DNA of 54,340 bases, from contig CAJFHG010000014.1 in NCBI GenBank assembly GCA_904379015.1, positions 1 through 54,340 on the forward strand, read 5' to 3'. The stretch comes from Candidatus Paralachnospira caecorum. GTDB lineage: Bacteria > Bacillota > Clostridia > Lachnospirales > Lachnospiraceae. Under the pieces are notes generated by a model. It made no database searches, was not told where the DNA came from, and worked only from the letters and a program-made list of their open reading frames with translations. The position numbers and the translations under genes are program-made. This document shows positions 1 to 8,414 of this stretch, piece by piece; position 1 is the first letter of the stretch, and each line of letters opens with the position of its first letter.

Positions 1-1
1 C

Positions 2-3000
2 TTTGAGGAGGGTACGACACGGATCGCGAGGAGGCTGTTTGACAGCTGCAGTACGCTGGAGGAGATCGAGCTGCCGGAGAGCGTGACCCAGATCGGGGAA
101 TACGCCTTTGCATCCTGTACAAATCTTGCTGTCATGAGTCTTGGACGGGAGCTCACCCAGATCGACGCCCATGCTTTTGACGGCTGTTCCAATCTGCGGT
201 TTTATGTAGAATACGGGACAAAAAGTCATATATGCGCAATAGAAAACAGACTGAAGCCTAATTTGACATCCTTTGGATATGAGGATTATACAGACCTTGC
301 CATTCAGCCCGGATGTACCTATTATGCGGATTTTGGATCTCTGAGCAGCAGCGGTTATGTGAAGGTCAGTCTGCATTATGAGCTGTCGGAGGAAAAATTC
401 AGCCAGTCCGGTCAGCATTATATTCGTTTTTACCTGCCGCAGGGGTCTGAAATTTTCCGGGAGACGATCAAAGCGGACGGGGAGATTGTCACGGAATATA
501 CAGAAGAGGACGGCGTTTTTCTGATTCCGATTGAAAAGCCGCAGGGAGATATCAGCTATGGTTTTTCACCTGCGGAGGTCTCAGATTTGGTTACGGCTGC
601 CATATATGAGTATCAGAGCGGAGGCCGGACAAAAAAAGAAGTGCTGGGCTATGACAACAGTTCCCGTTCGATTTTAACGGTCAGCTGTGATGATCAGGTT
701 GCTTCCCCGGAGTTTACAGTAACAGGGCTGGGAGAGCCTTCAGCTGAAATCCGGCTTTATCTGAATGGTACGCTTCTGACGACAGTGACGGCATTGAAAA
801 ACGGAACATACAGAGCGGCCGTGACGATCCCGGATCCGGTGAGCGGCGCCGCATATATTCTGGAGGCCAGGAACGGGGCGGATGAAAGCCAGAGGGCACA
901 GACTGTATTCCGGTACGACGATACGGCGCCTGAGCTTACGGAATTCAAACTGTATTACAATAATCACAGAGACACAGAGCTGGATTTGCTGAATGCTCAG
1001 ACAAAGCAGTATGTGTCGTTTAATCCGAAGGTGCCGTTTACCTTTACTGTCAGATTCGATGATGCGGAGGCGGTCGAACAGGTGTATATTGTCAGCACGA
1101 GGAATAATGAACGGAAGCTTATGGAGGCGGAGTATGACCCGGCTTCGGATCAGTTTATCGCGAGCGGATATTTTGACGAATCGAATCGATCTTATGTACC
1201 GGGGACGCTGAGTGTAGAATACAGGCCTGTGCAGGACGAGGTGAAGGTCGGACAGGATGTGGACTGGGACAGCATGTATCAAAGTCTCTCCGCCGATATG
1301 AAAAAGACCAAGATTACAACCGTGACAGAAGGAGGTCAGCAGCGGTACCAGTTTGATTTTTCCGGCGTTCATGAGGGGCTGCGTAATACGGGGATTGACC
1401 TGATCATTTCGTCGATCGACAATGCGGTCGGGACGGAGCTGGATGAATGGAAAAGCCTTGGAGAAACTCTTTACCAGTTCGGCGGATATTTTGTTTCCGG
1501 ATTAGACGAGGATCGCTATATTGCAGCGTCTCATTCCGATCCTGTGGAGTATACCCTGATGTTCGCGAAGGATTCAGCAGATCTGAGCAAAGGAGCAGTG
1601 AAGGTGCAGATCAGGCTTCAGAAGGATTCTGAATGGACGAAATGGGATGATGCGGCGGAGCAGCTGAGTCTTGTGAGCTCCGGACTGTCTGCGGCATCGG
1701 ATATTTACGGATTTGCCCAGGAGAGAGAGGAACTGGTCCGGGAGATTTATCAGTCTCCGGACATCAAGGATAAGGAGGAGGCTGTCAGAAAGGCAAACGA
1801 GCTGTTTGAGGATCAGAAAGCGTATACGATTTTGATGACGCTCCTTCCTATGCTTGTGACATCCGTGGGCGTTACCGGTCCGGTCGGAATCGGATTTACC
1901 GGGCTGGTTGCCGTGATCGGCACGCTTTCGGCCCTCCTCTGGCAGTATCGCGTCAATCATATTAAGGGCGAGGAGGTTGAGATCCGGTGGGCGATCGACC
2001 CCAGCGGCTATGTTTATGAAGCGGTGGAGAGCAACCGTCTCAGCGGTGTGAAGACTACGGCATATTACAAGGAAAAACCGGAAGATACGGAGGCGATCCT
2101 CTGGGACGCGTCAGAATATGATCAGAAGAATCCCCTGTATACGGACGGGAATGGCGAATATGCCTGGGATGTACCGGAGGGATATTGGCAGGTGAAGTAT
2201 GAGAAAGAAGGCTATGAGACCGTATACAGCGACTGGCTGCCTGTTCCGCCGCCCCAGACAGAGGTGAATATCGGGATGGTGTCAAAGGAGAAGCCGGTAC
2301 TGGAAAGCGCCGTGATCTACGCGGATCATGCGGATCTTGTGTTCTCAAAATATATGGCGCCGGATACGGTTTCCGCCCTGAAGCTTACGGATGAGGCAGG
2401 AAACAGCATTCCCTATACGCTCGTTTACGATACGTCAGAGACGAATGCCGACGGCGTCAGATATGCGAAGCGCTGCAGACTTCAGTTTGCGGCCGGTACG
2501 GTCCTGGTACCGGGGAGCGCCTGCGTCCTTACGATCACCGGTACGGAAAAAAGCTACGCGGATGTGGCGATGGATTCGGCTGTGATTCCGATGGCAGTCC
2601 GGAAGAACGTGGAAATTATCGCGCCGGAGGCGGTGACAGTCGCCATGGGTGAAACGGCCGCGGTTCCTGTGCAGATTGTGAACTGGGAAGGCGGGACGGC
2701 AGTGGAGGCTGTTTCAGAAGCAGAGGCGATCGCTTCAGTGGAACCGGCGGAAGAGGGAAGGATTCTGATCACAGGGCGGATCTATGGAGAAGTCAATGTT
2801 GTGGTTCGGATCCCCGGAACCGATGTGACGAAAACGATCCGGGTTACGATCGGAAAACAGACAGAGATTCCGCCGGCAGCTCCTCTGGTTGTTCTGCCCC
2901 AGTCCGTTTACAGGATGACGGAAGGAGAATCGCTGACGATCGAACCGGAAATTTATCCGGACAGCACACTGGCGGGCAGCTGGAGCGTGACTGACGGCGC

Positions 3001-3697
3001 CGGAATCGTGGCGCTTGAGGGAAATACGGTTACGGCGCTGGCGGAGGGAGAGACCGTACTGCGCTATACGCTGGCAGACCATGAAGAGATTTATGCGGAA
3101 TGCACGATTATCGTCATGGCGGACGGGGCGGCGGTAACGCTTCCATACAGTGATGTAAAGGAAGACGACTGGTTCTATGGCGAGGTAAAATATGTATATG
3201 TGAATGGAATTATGACGGGGTATGGAGACGGGAGCCAATTCGGCCCCTATAATAACCTGGCCCGCGCGGAGTTTGCCCAGATCATCTATCGCCTGGAGGG
3301 AGAGCCTGTGCCCGGGGCGCAGAACCGCTTCCCTGATGTGGGAGAGGCGGACTGGTACAGAAATGCAGTGGTATGGGCCTATAATGCGGGAGTCGTGACC
3401 GGATATTCCAACGGGAACTTTGGTCCTGCGGACAAGATCACGAGAGAACAGATGGCGGTCATGATGTATCGTTACGCGGAAATGAAGGGGTATGACGTGC
3501 GGGAATCCGCAGATTTCAGCCATTATCAGGATGCGGCCAATGTCAGTCCTTTTGCCGGGAAAGCCATGAGCTGGGCCGTGGCCGTGGGCCTGATCAGCGG
3601 GAAATACGGCCAGACACGGCTGGATCCCCAGGGGAGCGCGAGCCGCGCCGAGTGCGCGATTATCCTTACACGATTTATGCAGATTTACAATCTGTAG
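2..3697 (+). CDS. Large secreted LRR / Ig-like / SLH surface protein, 5' end missing
   Basis: The frame is open to the left edge, so this is the C-terminal 1231 residues of a larger protein; the first in-frame GTG at 83 is not a believable start. The first residues are a BspA-type LRR_5 repeat (hydrophobic LPESVTQIGEYAF and DAHAFDGC units). Then come beta-rich regions, a hydrophobic glycine-rich stretch at about residues 606-650, a carboxypeptidase-regulatory-like fold near 665-760, a SbsA/Big_5-like region, two Big-type Ig domains (about 860-1040) and three SLH repeats (about 1046-1231) with the usual ITREQMAVMMYRY-type helices. Family knowledge: SLH triplets bind pyruvylated secondary wall polymer, so the protein probably sits on the cell surface with LRR and Ig domains outward. 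The ligand is unknown. It shares the LRR plus SLH plan with the CHAP protein at 18636-20867. The architecture is certain; the function is only inferred. Confidence 0.88.
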   Translation, partial: FEEGTTRIARRLFDSCSTLEEIELPESVTQIGEYAFASCTNLAVMSLGRELTQIDAHAFDGCSNLRFYVEYGTKSHICAIENRLKPNLTSFGYEDYTDLAIQPGCTYYADFGSLSSSGYVKVSLHYELSEEKFSQSGQHYIRFYLPQGSEIFRETIKADGEIVTEYTEEDGVFLIPIEKPQGDISYGFSPAEVSDLVTAAIYEYQSGGRTKKEVLGYDNSSRSILTVSCDDQVASPEFTVTGLGEPSAEIRLYLNGTLLTTVTALKNGTYRAAVTIPDPVSGAAYILEARNGADESQRAQTVFRYDDTAPELTEFKLYYNNHRDTELDLLNAQTKQYVSFNPKVPFTFTVRFDDAEAVEQVYIVSTRNNERKLMEAEYDPASDQFIASGYFDESNRSYVPGTLSVEYRPVQDEVKVGQDVDWDSMYQSLSADMKKTKITTVTEGGQQRYQFDFSGVHEGLRNTGIDLIISSIDNAVGTELDEWKSLGETLYQFGGYFVSGLDEDRYIAASHSDPVEYTLMFAKDSADLSKGAVKVQIRLQKDSEWTKWDDAAEQLSLVSSGLSAASDIYGFAQEREELVREIYQSPDIKDKEEAVRKANELFEDQKAYTILMTLLPMLVTSVGVTGPVGIGFTGLVAVIGTLSALLWQYRVNHIKGEEVEIRWAIDPSGYVYEAVESNRLSGVKTTAYYKEKPEDTEAILWDASEYDQKNPLYTDGNGEYAWDVPEGYWQVKYEKEGYETVYSDWLPVPPPQTEVNIGMVSKEKPVLESAVIYADHADLVFSKYMAPDTVSALKLTDEAGNSIPYTLVYDTSETNADGVRYAKRCRLQFAAGTVLVPGSACVLTITGTEKSYADVAMDSAVIPMAVRKNVEIIAPEAVTVAMGETAAVPVQIVNWEGGTAVEAVSEAEAIASVEPAEEGRILITGRIYGEVNVVVRIPGTDVTKTIRVTIGKQTEIPPAAPLVVLPQSVYRMTEGESLTIEPEIYPDSTLAGSWSVTDGAGIVALEGNTVTALAEGETVLRYTLADHEEIYAECTIIVMADGAAVTLPYSDVKEDDWFYGEVKYVYVNGIMTGYGDGSQFGPYNNLARAEFAQIIYRLEGEPVPGAQNRFPDVGEADWYRNAVVWAYNAGVVTGYSNGNFGPADKITREQMAVMMYRYAEMKGYDVRESADFSHYQDAANVSPFAGKAMSWAVAVGLISGKYGQTRLDPQGSASRAECAIILTRFMQIYNL

Positions 3698-3709
3698 CTT
3701 ACACTTTCC

Positions 3710-3789
3710 GCGGGATCCCACTGCGGCGGAGCGGAATAGACCGCTGAAGCGATCCGCCGCAGGCGGAGAATCCCGCAAAGCATCTTTTT
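3710..3789 (+). terminator. Multi-part stem-loop terminator after the surface protein gene
   Basis: Nested inverted repeats follow the stop codon. GCGGGAT (3710-3716) pairs with ATCCCGC (3770-3776), CTGCGGCGGA (3721-3730) pairs with TCCGCCGCAG (3753-3762), and a small inner AGCGG/CCGCT hairpin lies between. A T5 run at 3785-3789 follows. It lies between convergent genes; the T-run supports termination on the plus strand only. Confidence 0.7.
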
Positions 3790-3822
3790 GATTGATAAGA
3801 AATGCTTCCGGTTCGCGCGCTT

Positions 3823-5277
3823 TCAGGCAGGAGTTTCGAAAATCCCCGCGAAAAGCAGAGAACCCTCGGAAGAGACGATGCCATAGAGGAAGGGGCGGTT
3901 CAGGATCATTTCGGCCCGTCCTTCCGGCATGGCCGCGCCTGCGTAATCGATCTTTGTGAAAGCGGAGGCTTCTACACCCTTTTCATCGATGCCGATACAG
4001 GTTTCCTGCGTGATGCCGGAGATCCAGATATCATAGTCTGTGATTTCCGAGAAATCGGCATCGCCGCCGAAGGCAGAGTCAATGCCGGCGGCCTGAAGCA
4101 TTTCATTCAGATTCATGGCGGAGGAAAAACGGAATTTTGGAATCTGCCAGACGACCTCGCCGGAATAGTCCTCGCCCCCCTCAAAGGCTTCCTGCAGCCT
4201 CTCAGGGGTAGCTGCCAGCTCCTGAGGGGATATGGTTTCATCCGGCAGGATGAAGATCATGCGGCCTCCGTTTTTCAGTCCCAGACTGGCGCGGGTGAAT
4301 CCGTTTCCCACCGAAAACGAGGCGGAACCAAAGGTCTGGTTCATAAAGTCGCAGGATACAGAGGAGCCGTCCGCCAGATAGAAGCTGTCCGGTTCTGTGC
4401 GGGATTCAGAAAACCGGGTGACCCATTCGTCGTGGAAATAAACGGTGTTGAGGATGGAGAGGACAGACTGGGAGTCCGGCGTGAAGGAGGGCGTCAGAGT
4501 TCCCTCTGTCTGGCCGGCGATCCAGTGTGCCATGGCCTCTGCCGTCTCCTGTGCCTGAAGATCCATGGAGAAGGATTCCGCGTAAAAGTTCCGGGCCGCG
4601 TTTTCGAGAAAGCCCTGTTTCAGCTGGATGGAATCATCCATCCAGAGAGAGCTGGCGATTTTCTGGCTGCCGATCTCATTTTCCAGATAAAGGAGCCGGT
4701 ACAGGTTTCCGCACTGGAGGGACAGATCTTCCGCGTTATCCATGCCCAGAAGGGACAGGAGTTCTTCTTGTGTTTCTCCGCCGGCTCCGGAGGCGGTCAG
4801 CGCCAGCGCGTAATAGAGGGAGAGCGGAGAATAATTGAGATTGTCTCTGCTTCGGGAGAGGAGCGCGGAGGCGGTTTCATAGGAAAAATTCCGGATGGCT
4901 TCCGTAAAATCCTCACTTACCGGATTGGCTTCGCGGATGCTCCGCTCTGTATCAAAATCAGAAAATTCATAGGTGTCCGGCATGGATACCTGGACCAGAG
5001 GAGCGGCGGAAGATGATCCGGACAGGGGCGGGACCGCGGTCCTGACGGCCAGAAAGATGCCGGCGCCCAGGAAAAGAACGGCACAGGCGGCTGCGGTGAT
5101 CCGGCGCCATTTTCCTGCGGGACGGAGAATGGAAGCGGCGTTTTTGCCGCGGCCGTTTTCCTTTCCGAAATCGGGATATTCTGCTTCTGATATCAGATCG
5201 TCGGGTACATTGGTGACCGCGTCCATCAGCCTCCGCTCTTTTTCATAGCTGCTGTCTGAGTGAACTGTTTTTTTCAT
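3823..5277 (-). CDS. Membrane-anchored serpin-family protein
   Basis: 484 residues. The ATG at 5277 overlaps the stop of the upstream sigma factor gene (ATGA), so the two are translationally coupled; longer in-frame starts would run through that gene and are rejected. Residues 1-58 are a charged cytoplasmic tail, 60-78 a single transmembrane segment, and about 105-484 an extracellular serpin fold (NYSPLSLYYALAL, NTVYFHDEW, FILPDE, final NRPFLYGI). The reactive-centre region starts at DEKGVEASAFT (about 431-441). Counting from the conserved Glu places P1 near Ala447, suggesting an elastase-like target, but Phe at P9 and Lys at P7 are bulky for an insertion hinge. Family knowledge: inhibitory serpins trap serine or cysteine proteases covalently. 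Inference: in the place usually held by an anti-sigma factor, this protein could report extracellular protease activity to the sigma factor. The serpin call is firm; inhibitory activity and a regulatory role are unproven. Confidence 0.88.
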   Translation of the reverse strand: MKKTVHSDSSYEKERRLMDAVTNVPDDLISEAEYPDFGKENGRGKNAASILRPAGKWRRITAAACAVLFLGAGIFLAVRTAVPPLSGSSSAAPLVQVSMPDTYEFSDFDTERSIREANPVSEDFTEAIRNFSYETASALLSRSRDNLNYSPLSLYYALALTASGAGGETQEELLSLLGMDNAEDLSLQCGNLYRLLYLENEIGSQKIASSLWMDDSIQLKQGFLENAARNFYAESFSMDLQAQETAEAMAHWIAGQTEGTLTPSFTPDSQSVLSILNTVYFHDEWVTRFSESRTEPDSFYLADGSSVSCDFMNQTFGSASFSVGNGFTRASLGLKNGGRMIFILPDETISPQELAATPERLQEAFEGGEDYSGEVVWQIPKFRFSSAMNLNEMLQAAGIDSAFGGDADFSEITDYDIWISGITQETCIGIDEKGVEASAFTKIDYAGAAMPEGRAEMILNRPFLYGIVSSEGSLLFAGIFETPA

Positions 5278-5846
5278 AGCGTGATTCCCTCCTTTTCCAG
5301 AAATATTTTCAGGGATTTCCGGAGGCGGAACATACGTCCGGCCAGCCTGCCGGCGGGGATGCCGCAGGCTTCTGCAAGCTCGGAAAGGCTGTCGCCGTAC
5401 CAGTAGCGGCGCAGAAACAGGACGCGGCTGCCGGCGGGCAGGCCCCGGAGCCAGCTGACGAGTGTCTCCGTCAGGAATGTTTCGTCTGTTTCGTGTTCTA
5501 CAGTGCGAGGGGACGGAATACATTCGGAAAGCTCGGAAAGCAGCAGGCAGTTCGCCGGGCCGCCCCGCTTTTCCGCCCGGTTTTTCTGCCAGCGGTTCAG
5601 AGAAAGATTCCGGATGATCCGGCCCAGATAGGCGAACAGACAGCCGGGCCGCTGCGGCGGAATGGATGTCCAGGCTTTCATGTAGGTATCGTTCAGACAT
5701 TCTTCACTGTCCTCATGACTGGACAGAATACGGAAGGAAATCCGTTTCAGAGGAATACCGTATTTCGCGTGGCTGCCGGAGATGGCAGCCTCATCTCTTT
5801 TCCAGAAAAGCTCTATGATCTGCTGATCATCCATGATTTCGTTCAT
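5274..5846 (-). CDS. ECF-type RNA polymerase sigma factor
   Basis: 190 residues. The chosen ATG at 5846 follows an AGGGAGGGG Shine-Dalgarno; an upstream in-frame start at 5912 lacks one. Region 2 is at about 20-85 (SEECLNDTYMKAW, then LFAYLGRIIRNLSLNRW), a short linker follows, and region 4 is a helix-turn-helix at about 130-185 (LPAGSRVLFLRRYWYGDSLSELA, LRKSLKIFLEKEGI). This is the compact two-region ECF plan, and no C-terminal extension is present. The stop overlaps the start of the serpin gene by four bases, which ties the two products together. The usual ECF partner is a membrane anti-sigma factor; none is present here apart from the serpin, whose cytoplasmic tail could play that part. 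A short palindrome TGTCC-C-GGACA lies upstream at 5897-5907. Target promoters cannot be read from the sequence. Confidence 0.9.
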   Translation of the reverse strand: MNEIMDDQQIIELFWKRDEAAISGSHAKYGIPLKRISFRILSSHEDSEECLNDTYMKAWTSIPPQRPGCLFAYLGRIIRNLSLNRWQKNRAEKRGGPANCLLLSELSECIPSPRTVEHETDETFLTETLVSWLRGLPAGSRVLFLRRYWYGDSLSELAEACGIPAGRLAGRMFRLRKSLKIFLEKEGITL

Positions 5847-5912
5847 ATGCTCACCCCTCCCTTTACTGATATAGACAGGAATCAGAGGAAAATATTTGTC
5901 CCGGACAGACAA

Positions 5913-6443
5913 TTATTTTAAAAAGCCCGGGTTTTTCACCGAAAAAATGATATGAGGCATATCCATTCCATAATAATGCTTTACAAAGCTGCCGTTCGGC
6001 GTCATTCCGTTCCGTTCTGCTACCTTCCGGGAGGGCAGGTTCTGATCCCGGATGATCGAAAAGACTTCTTTGGCGCGGAGGGTATGGAACGCGTATTCTC
6101 TGCAGGCAATGGCGGACTCTGAAGCGTATCCCTGGTGCCAGAAGGCTTTTTCAAACAGATATCCGATTTCCAGGACAGGCTGTTCCCGGCCGCAGTCCTG
6201 CATGGTGAGGCCGCATTGTCCGATCATTTCCTTCGTTTCTTTCAGGATGACGGCCCACAGACCAAAGCCATATTCCCGGTAGCGGGCAAGCTGCTTCTCC
6301 ATCCATGCCCTGGCTTCTTCATCGCTGAAGGCATGTTCATAGGCATACATCACGTCTGGATCTTTCAGCATCCTGCACAGGGCAGGATAATCATCCCAGG
6401 TCATTTCACGCAGACAGAGCCTGGGCGTTTCCAATATGTTCAT
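5913..6443 (-). CDS. GNAT acetyltransferase, RimJ/RimL type
   Basis: 176 residues, starting at an ATG behind AAAGGAG. The N-terminus reads ETPRLCLREMTWDDYPAL, the classic opening of RimJ/RimL-like GNATs. The acetyl-CoA pyrophosphate loop region is around WHQGYASESAIA (about 110-122), and the C-terminal strand contains NLPSRKVAERNGM (about 137-149), typical of the family. Members transfer acetyl from acetyl-CoA to an amino group on ribosomal protein N-termini, antibiotics or small metabolites. The substrate here cannot be told. The gene lies on the same strand upstream of the sigma/serpin pair with a 66-base gap, so read-through is possible. No membrane segment or signal is present. Confidence 0.88.
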   Translation of the reverse strand: MNILETPRLCLREMTWDDYPALCRMLKDPDVMYAYEHAFSDEEARAWMEKQLARYREYGFGLWAVILKETKEMIGQCGLTMQDCGREQPVLEIGYLFEKAFWHQGYASESAIACREYAFHTLRAKEVFSIIRDQNLPSRKVAERNGMTPNGSFVKHYYGMDMPHIIFSVKNPGFLK

Positions 6444-6599
6444 AGAGATTTCTCCTTTCTTTTGCTTCCATGCTTCTCTTTGACACCTCCGGCATTGAGG
6501 TCTGGGTTAAGGCTATTATACGACCTTGGTGTGCCCTTCGTCAAAGGGAGGATTTTCCGCCAGCCGCTTGATCAGCCGCTCCGCCACCAACTCTGAGAC

Positions 6600-7118
6600 G
6601 TGGCGGCTTATCTGGATATCTTCAAGCGGTTGTTTATTACAGACAATCAGCCGCCCTTCTTCTCTGGCATCCGCTCTTCTGTGCGGGTGAAGCAGGCGGA
6701 GAAGCGGCACTTTGCCGACCCTTCTCTGGCCTGCGCCCTGCTGAAGGCCACGCCTGCCGGGCTGCTGGGGGATCTGGAAACTCTGGGTTTCCTTTTTGAG
6801 GCTCTGTGCGAGCGGGATCTGCGAATTTATGCCGAGTCCTTCGGAGCGCATCTCTATCACTATCAGGACTACAAAAATCAGGAGATCGACGCGGTGATCG
6901 AACTGCCTGACGGCCAATGGTGCGCCTTTGAGATCAAACTGGGGGCCAACCAGATCGACGCCGCAGCGGAGAACCTGCTGGAGATCAAAAGGCAAATTGA
7001 GGCGGACCCAAAAGGCAGGCCGCCAGCGGTTCTGTGCGTTTTGTGCGGCATGGCTCATGCGGCCTATCAGCGGCCGGACGGGGTGTTTGTGGTGCCCGTG
7101 ACGGCGTTAAGAGAGTAA
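6600..7118 (+). pseudogene. C-terminal remnant of an AAA_14 / DUF4143 ATPase
   Basis: 172 codons encode only the DUF4143 part (YLDIFKRLFITDNQPPF, then the endonuclease-like core EIDAVIELPDGQWCAFEIKLG). Intact relatives run to roughly 400-450 residues with an N-terminal Walker-type ATPase, which is missing here. An in-frame TGA lies just before the GTG at 6600, and no Shine-Dalgarno is seen. The reverse strand at 6516-6596 reads as an unrelated helical C-terminus, which suggests a deletion or rearrangement joined two unrelated ends near 6595. Family members are common accessory ATPases of uncertain role. It is probably non-functional, though the truncated domain could still be expressed. Confidence 0.72.
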
Positions 7119-7211
7119 TAGAAAAGCCGATACGTTGAAGGATGCCATATTTATACTGGAAGAAAGATCGAGACACACTGCCGCCGGCAAACGTCAGTAA
7201 AAAAATAAGAC

Positions 7212-7240
7212 TTGACAAATCAGAAAAGACTCCATATACT
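7212..7240 (+). promoter_or_regulatory. Sigma-A promoter of the fatty-acid operon
   Basis: TTGACA (7212-7217), a 17-base spacer, then TATACT (7235-7240): a near-perfect vegetative promoter about 50 bases upstream of fabH. Confidence 0.88.
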
Positions 7241-7252
7241 TTTGTTGTAAAA

Positions 7253-7271
7253 TAGTTTGATATTCAAATAA
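7253..7271 (+). promoter_or_regulatory. FabT-type operator
   Basis: The palindrome TTTGA-TAT-TCAAA (7256-7268) lies just after the predicted transcription start and matches the known FabT box (AGTTTGATTATCAAAT type) of lactic acid bacteria. A FabT homologue is encoded at 27730-28194. Binding here would repress the fab operon when long-chain acyl-ACP is abundant. Confidence 0.78.
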
Positions 7272-7289
7272 TAAGGAATTAAAAATATT

Positions 7290-8369
7290 ATGGCGGATAT
7301 AATGGCGGCGAAAATTATCGGGACCGGGAGTTACGTCCCGGATCAAGTGATTACCAATGACGATCTGTCAGAAATGGTGGATACCAGCGACGCCTGGATC
7401 AGGGAGCGGACGGGGATCCGGGCCCGAAGGATCACAGAGACGGGAACTGCGGACATGGCCGCGCGGGCGGCTTTGAAGGCAATGGAAAACGCGGGAATTT
7501 CCGGGGATGAGCTGGATCTGATCATTGTGGGGACTTCTACCGGAGACTGGCTGTTTCCGAGCACGGCCTGTGAAGTACAGGCGGCAGTGGGGGCCGGCCG
7601 GGCGGTATGCTTTGATCTGAGCGCGGCATGTTCAGGATTTTTGTTTTCACTGAACACGGCGGCAGTTTATCTTGATTCCGGCGCGTACCGGACGGCTCTG
7701 GTCGTCGGCGCGGACAGTTTGTCGAAAACGGTAGACTGGAAGGACAGGAGTACCTGCATTCTCTTTGGGGACGGCGCGGGAGCGGCTGTGCTCAGGAGAG
7801 AAGAGTCTGCGGCCGGTACGGAAAAGACCCGGCGGGGAAATTCGGAAGATCCGGCAGGCCCGGACAGTCCGGGAGCGCCGGAGAGTTTGGAATCCGGAGG
7901 GATCGGCCCCTTTTTTATGGGTTCTGACGGAAACCGGAGCGAATATCTGACCAGTCCGTCCACGAGCCTGCGCAATATGTTTGTGGAAGAAAAACCTACC
8001 GGATATATGGCCATGAACGGTCAGGAGGTTTTTAAATTCGCGGTGAAGACCGTTCCGGAGGCCATCGGCCATGTGCTTGCGCAGGCAGGGCTTGCGCCGG
8101 ACGATATCAAATATTTTGTTCTGCACCAGGCCAATGAGCGGATCATCGCCTCTGTCGCGAAGCGGATGAAGCAGCCCATGGAGAAATTTCCTGTGAACCT
8201 TGACAGGTACGGGAATACCTCCGGCGCCAGCATTCCGATCCTCTTAGATGAGCTGAACCGAAAGGGAATGCTCAGGACGGGAGACCGGCTGGTGCTGTCC
8301 GGATTCGGCGCAGGACTTACATGGGGCGCGTCTGTTGTAACCTGGCAGGCATCTGCCGGATCAATATAA
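7290..8369 (+). CDS. fabH: Beta-ketoacyl-ACP synthase III
   Basis: Starts fatty-acid synthesis by condensing acetyl-CoA (or a branched acyl-CoA) with malonyl-ACP in the cytoplasm. The catalytic triad is visible: Cys114 (LSAACSGF), His279 (VLHQANERI) and Asn309 (RYGNTSGAS). At 359 residues it exceeds the usual ~320 because of a Gly/Ser/Pro/Glu-rich insertion at about residues 170-203. That insertion sits in a loop after the GDGAGAAVLRREE segment and does not disturb the motifs. AAGGAAT at 7272-7278 serves the ATG at 7290; an alternative ATG at 7302 has no better site. It is the first gene of the operon, directly behind the FabT box, as in S. pneumoniae. Confidence 0.95.
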   Translation: MADIMAAKIIGTGSYVPDQVITNDDLSEMVDTSDAWIRERTGIRARRITETGTADMAARAALKAMENAGISGDELDLIIVGTSTGDWLFPSTACEVQAAVGAGRAVCFDLSAACSGFLFSLNTAAVYLDSGAYRTALVVGADSLSKTVDWKDRSTCILFGDGAGAAVLRREESAAGTEKTRRGNSEDPAGPDSPGAPESLESGGIGPFFMGSDGNRSEYLTSPSTSLRNMFVEEKPTGYMAMNGQEVFKFAVKTVPEAIGHVLAQAGLAPDDIKYFVLHQANERIIASVAKRMKQPMEKFPVNLDRYGNTSGASIPILLDELNRKGMLRTGDRLVLSGFGAGLTWGASVVTWQASAGSI

Positions 8370-8414
8370 ATGAATACAGCTTATAAAATAAATGATTTAA
8401 AGGAGAATGAGAAA

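Noticed and set aside
2735-3778. 347-codon minus-strand frame under the SLH region
   Set aside because: Shadow of the surface protein gene; composition rich in Arg/His/Pro typical of antisense reading.
3802-5016. 404-codon plus-strand frame antisense to the serpin
   Set aside because: Lacks any domain pattern and a ribosome site; the opposite strand has a full serpin with motifs.
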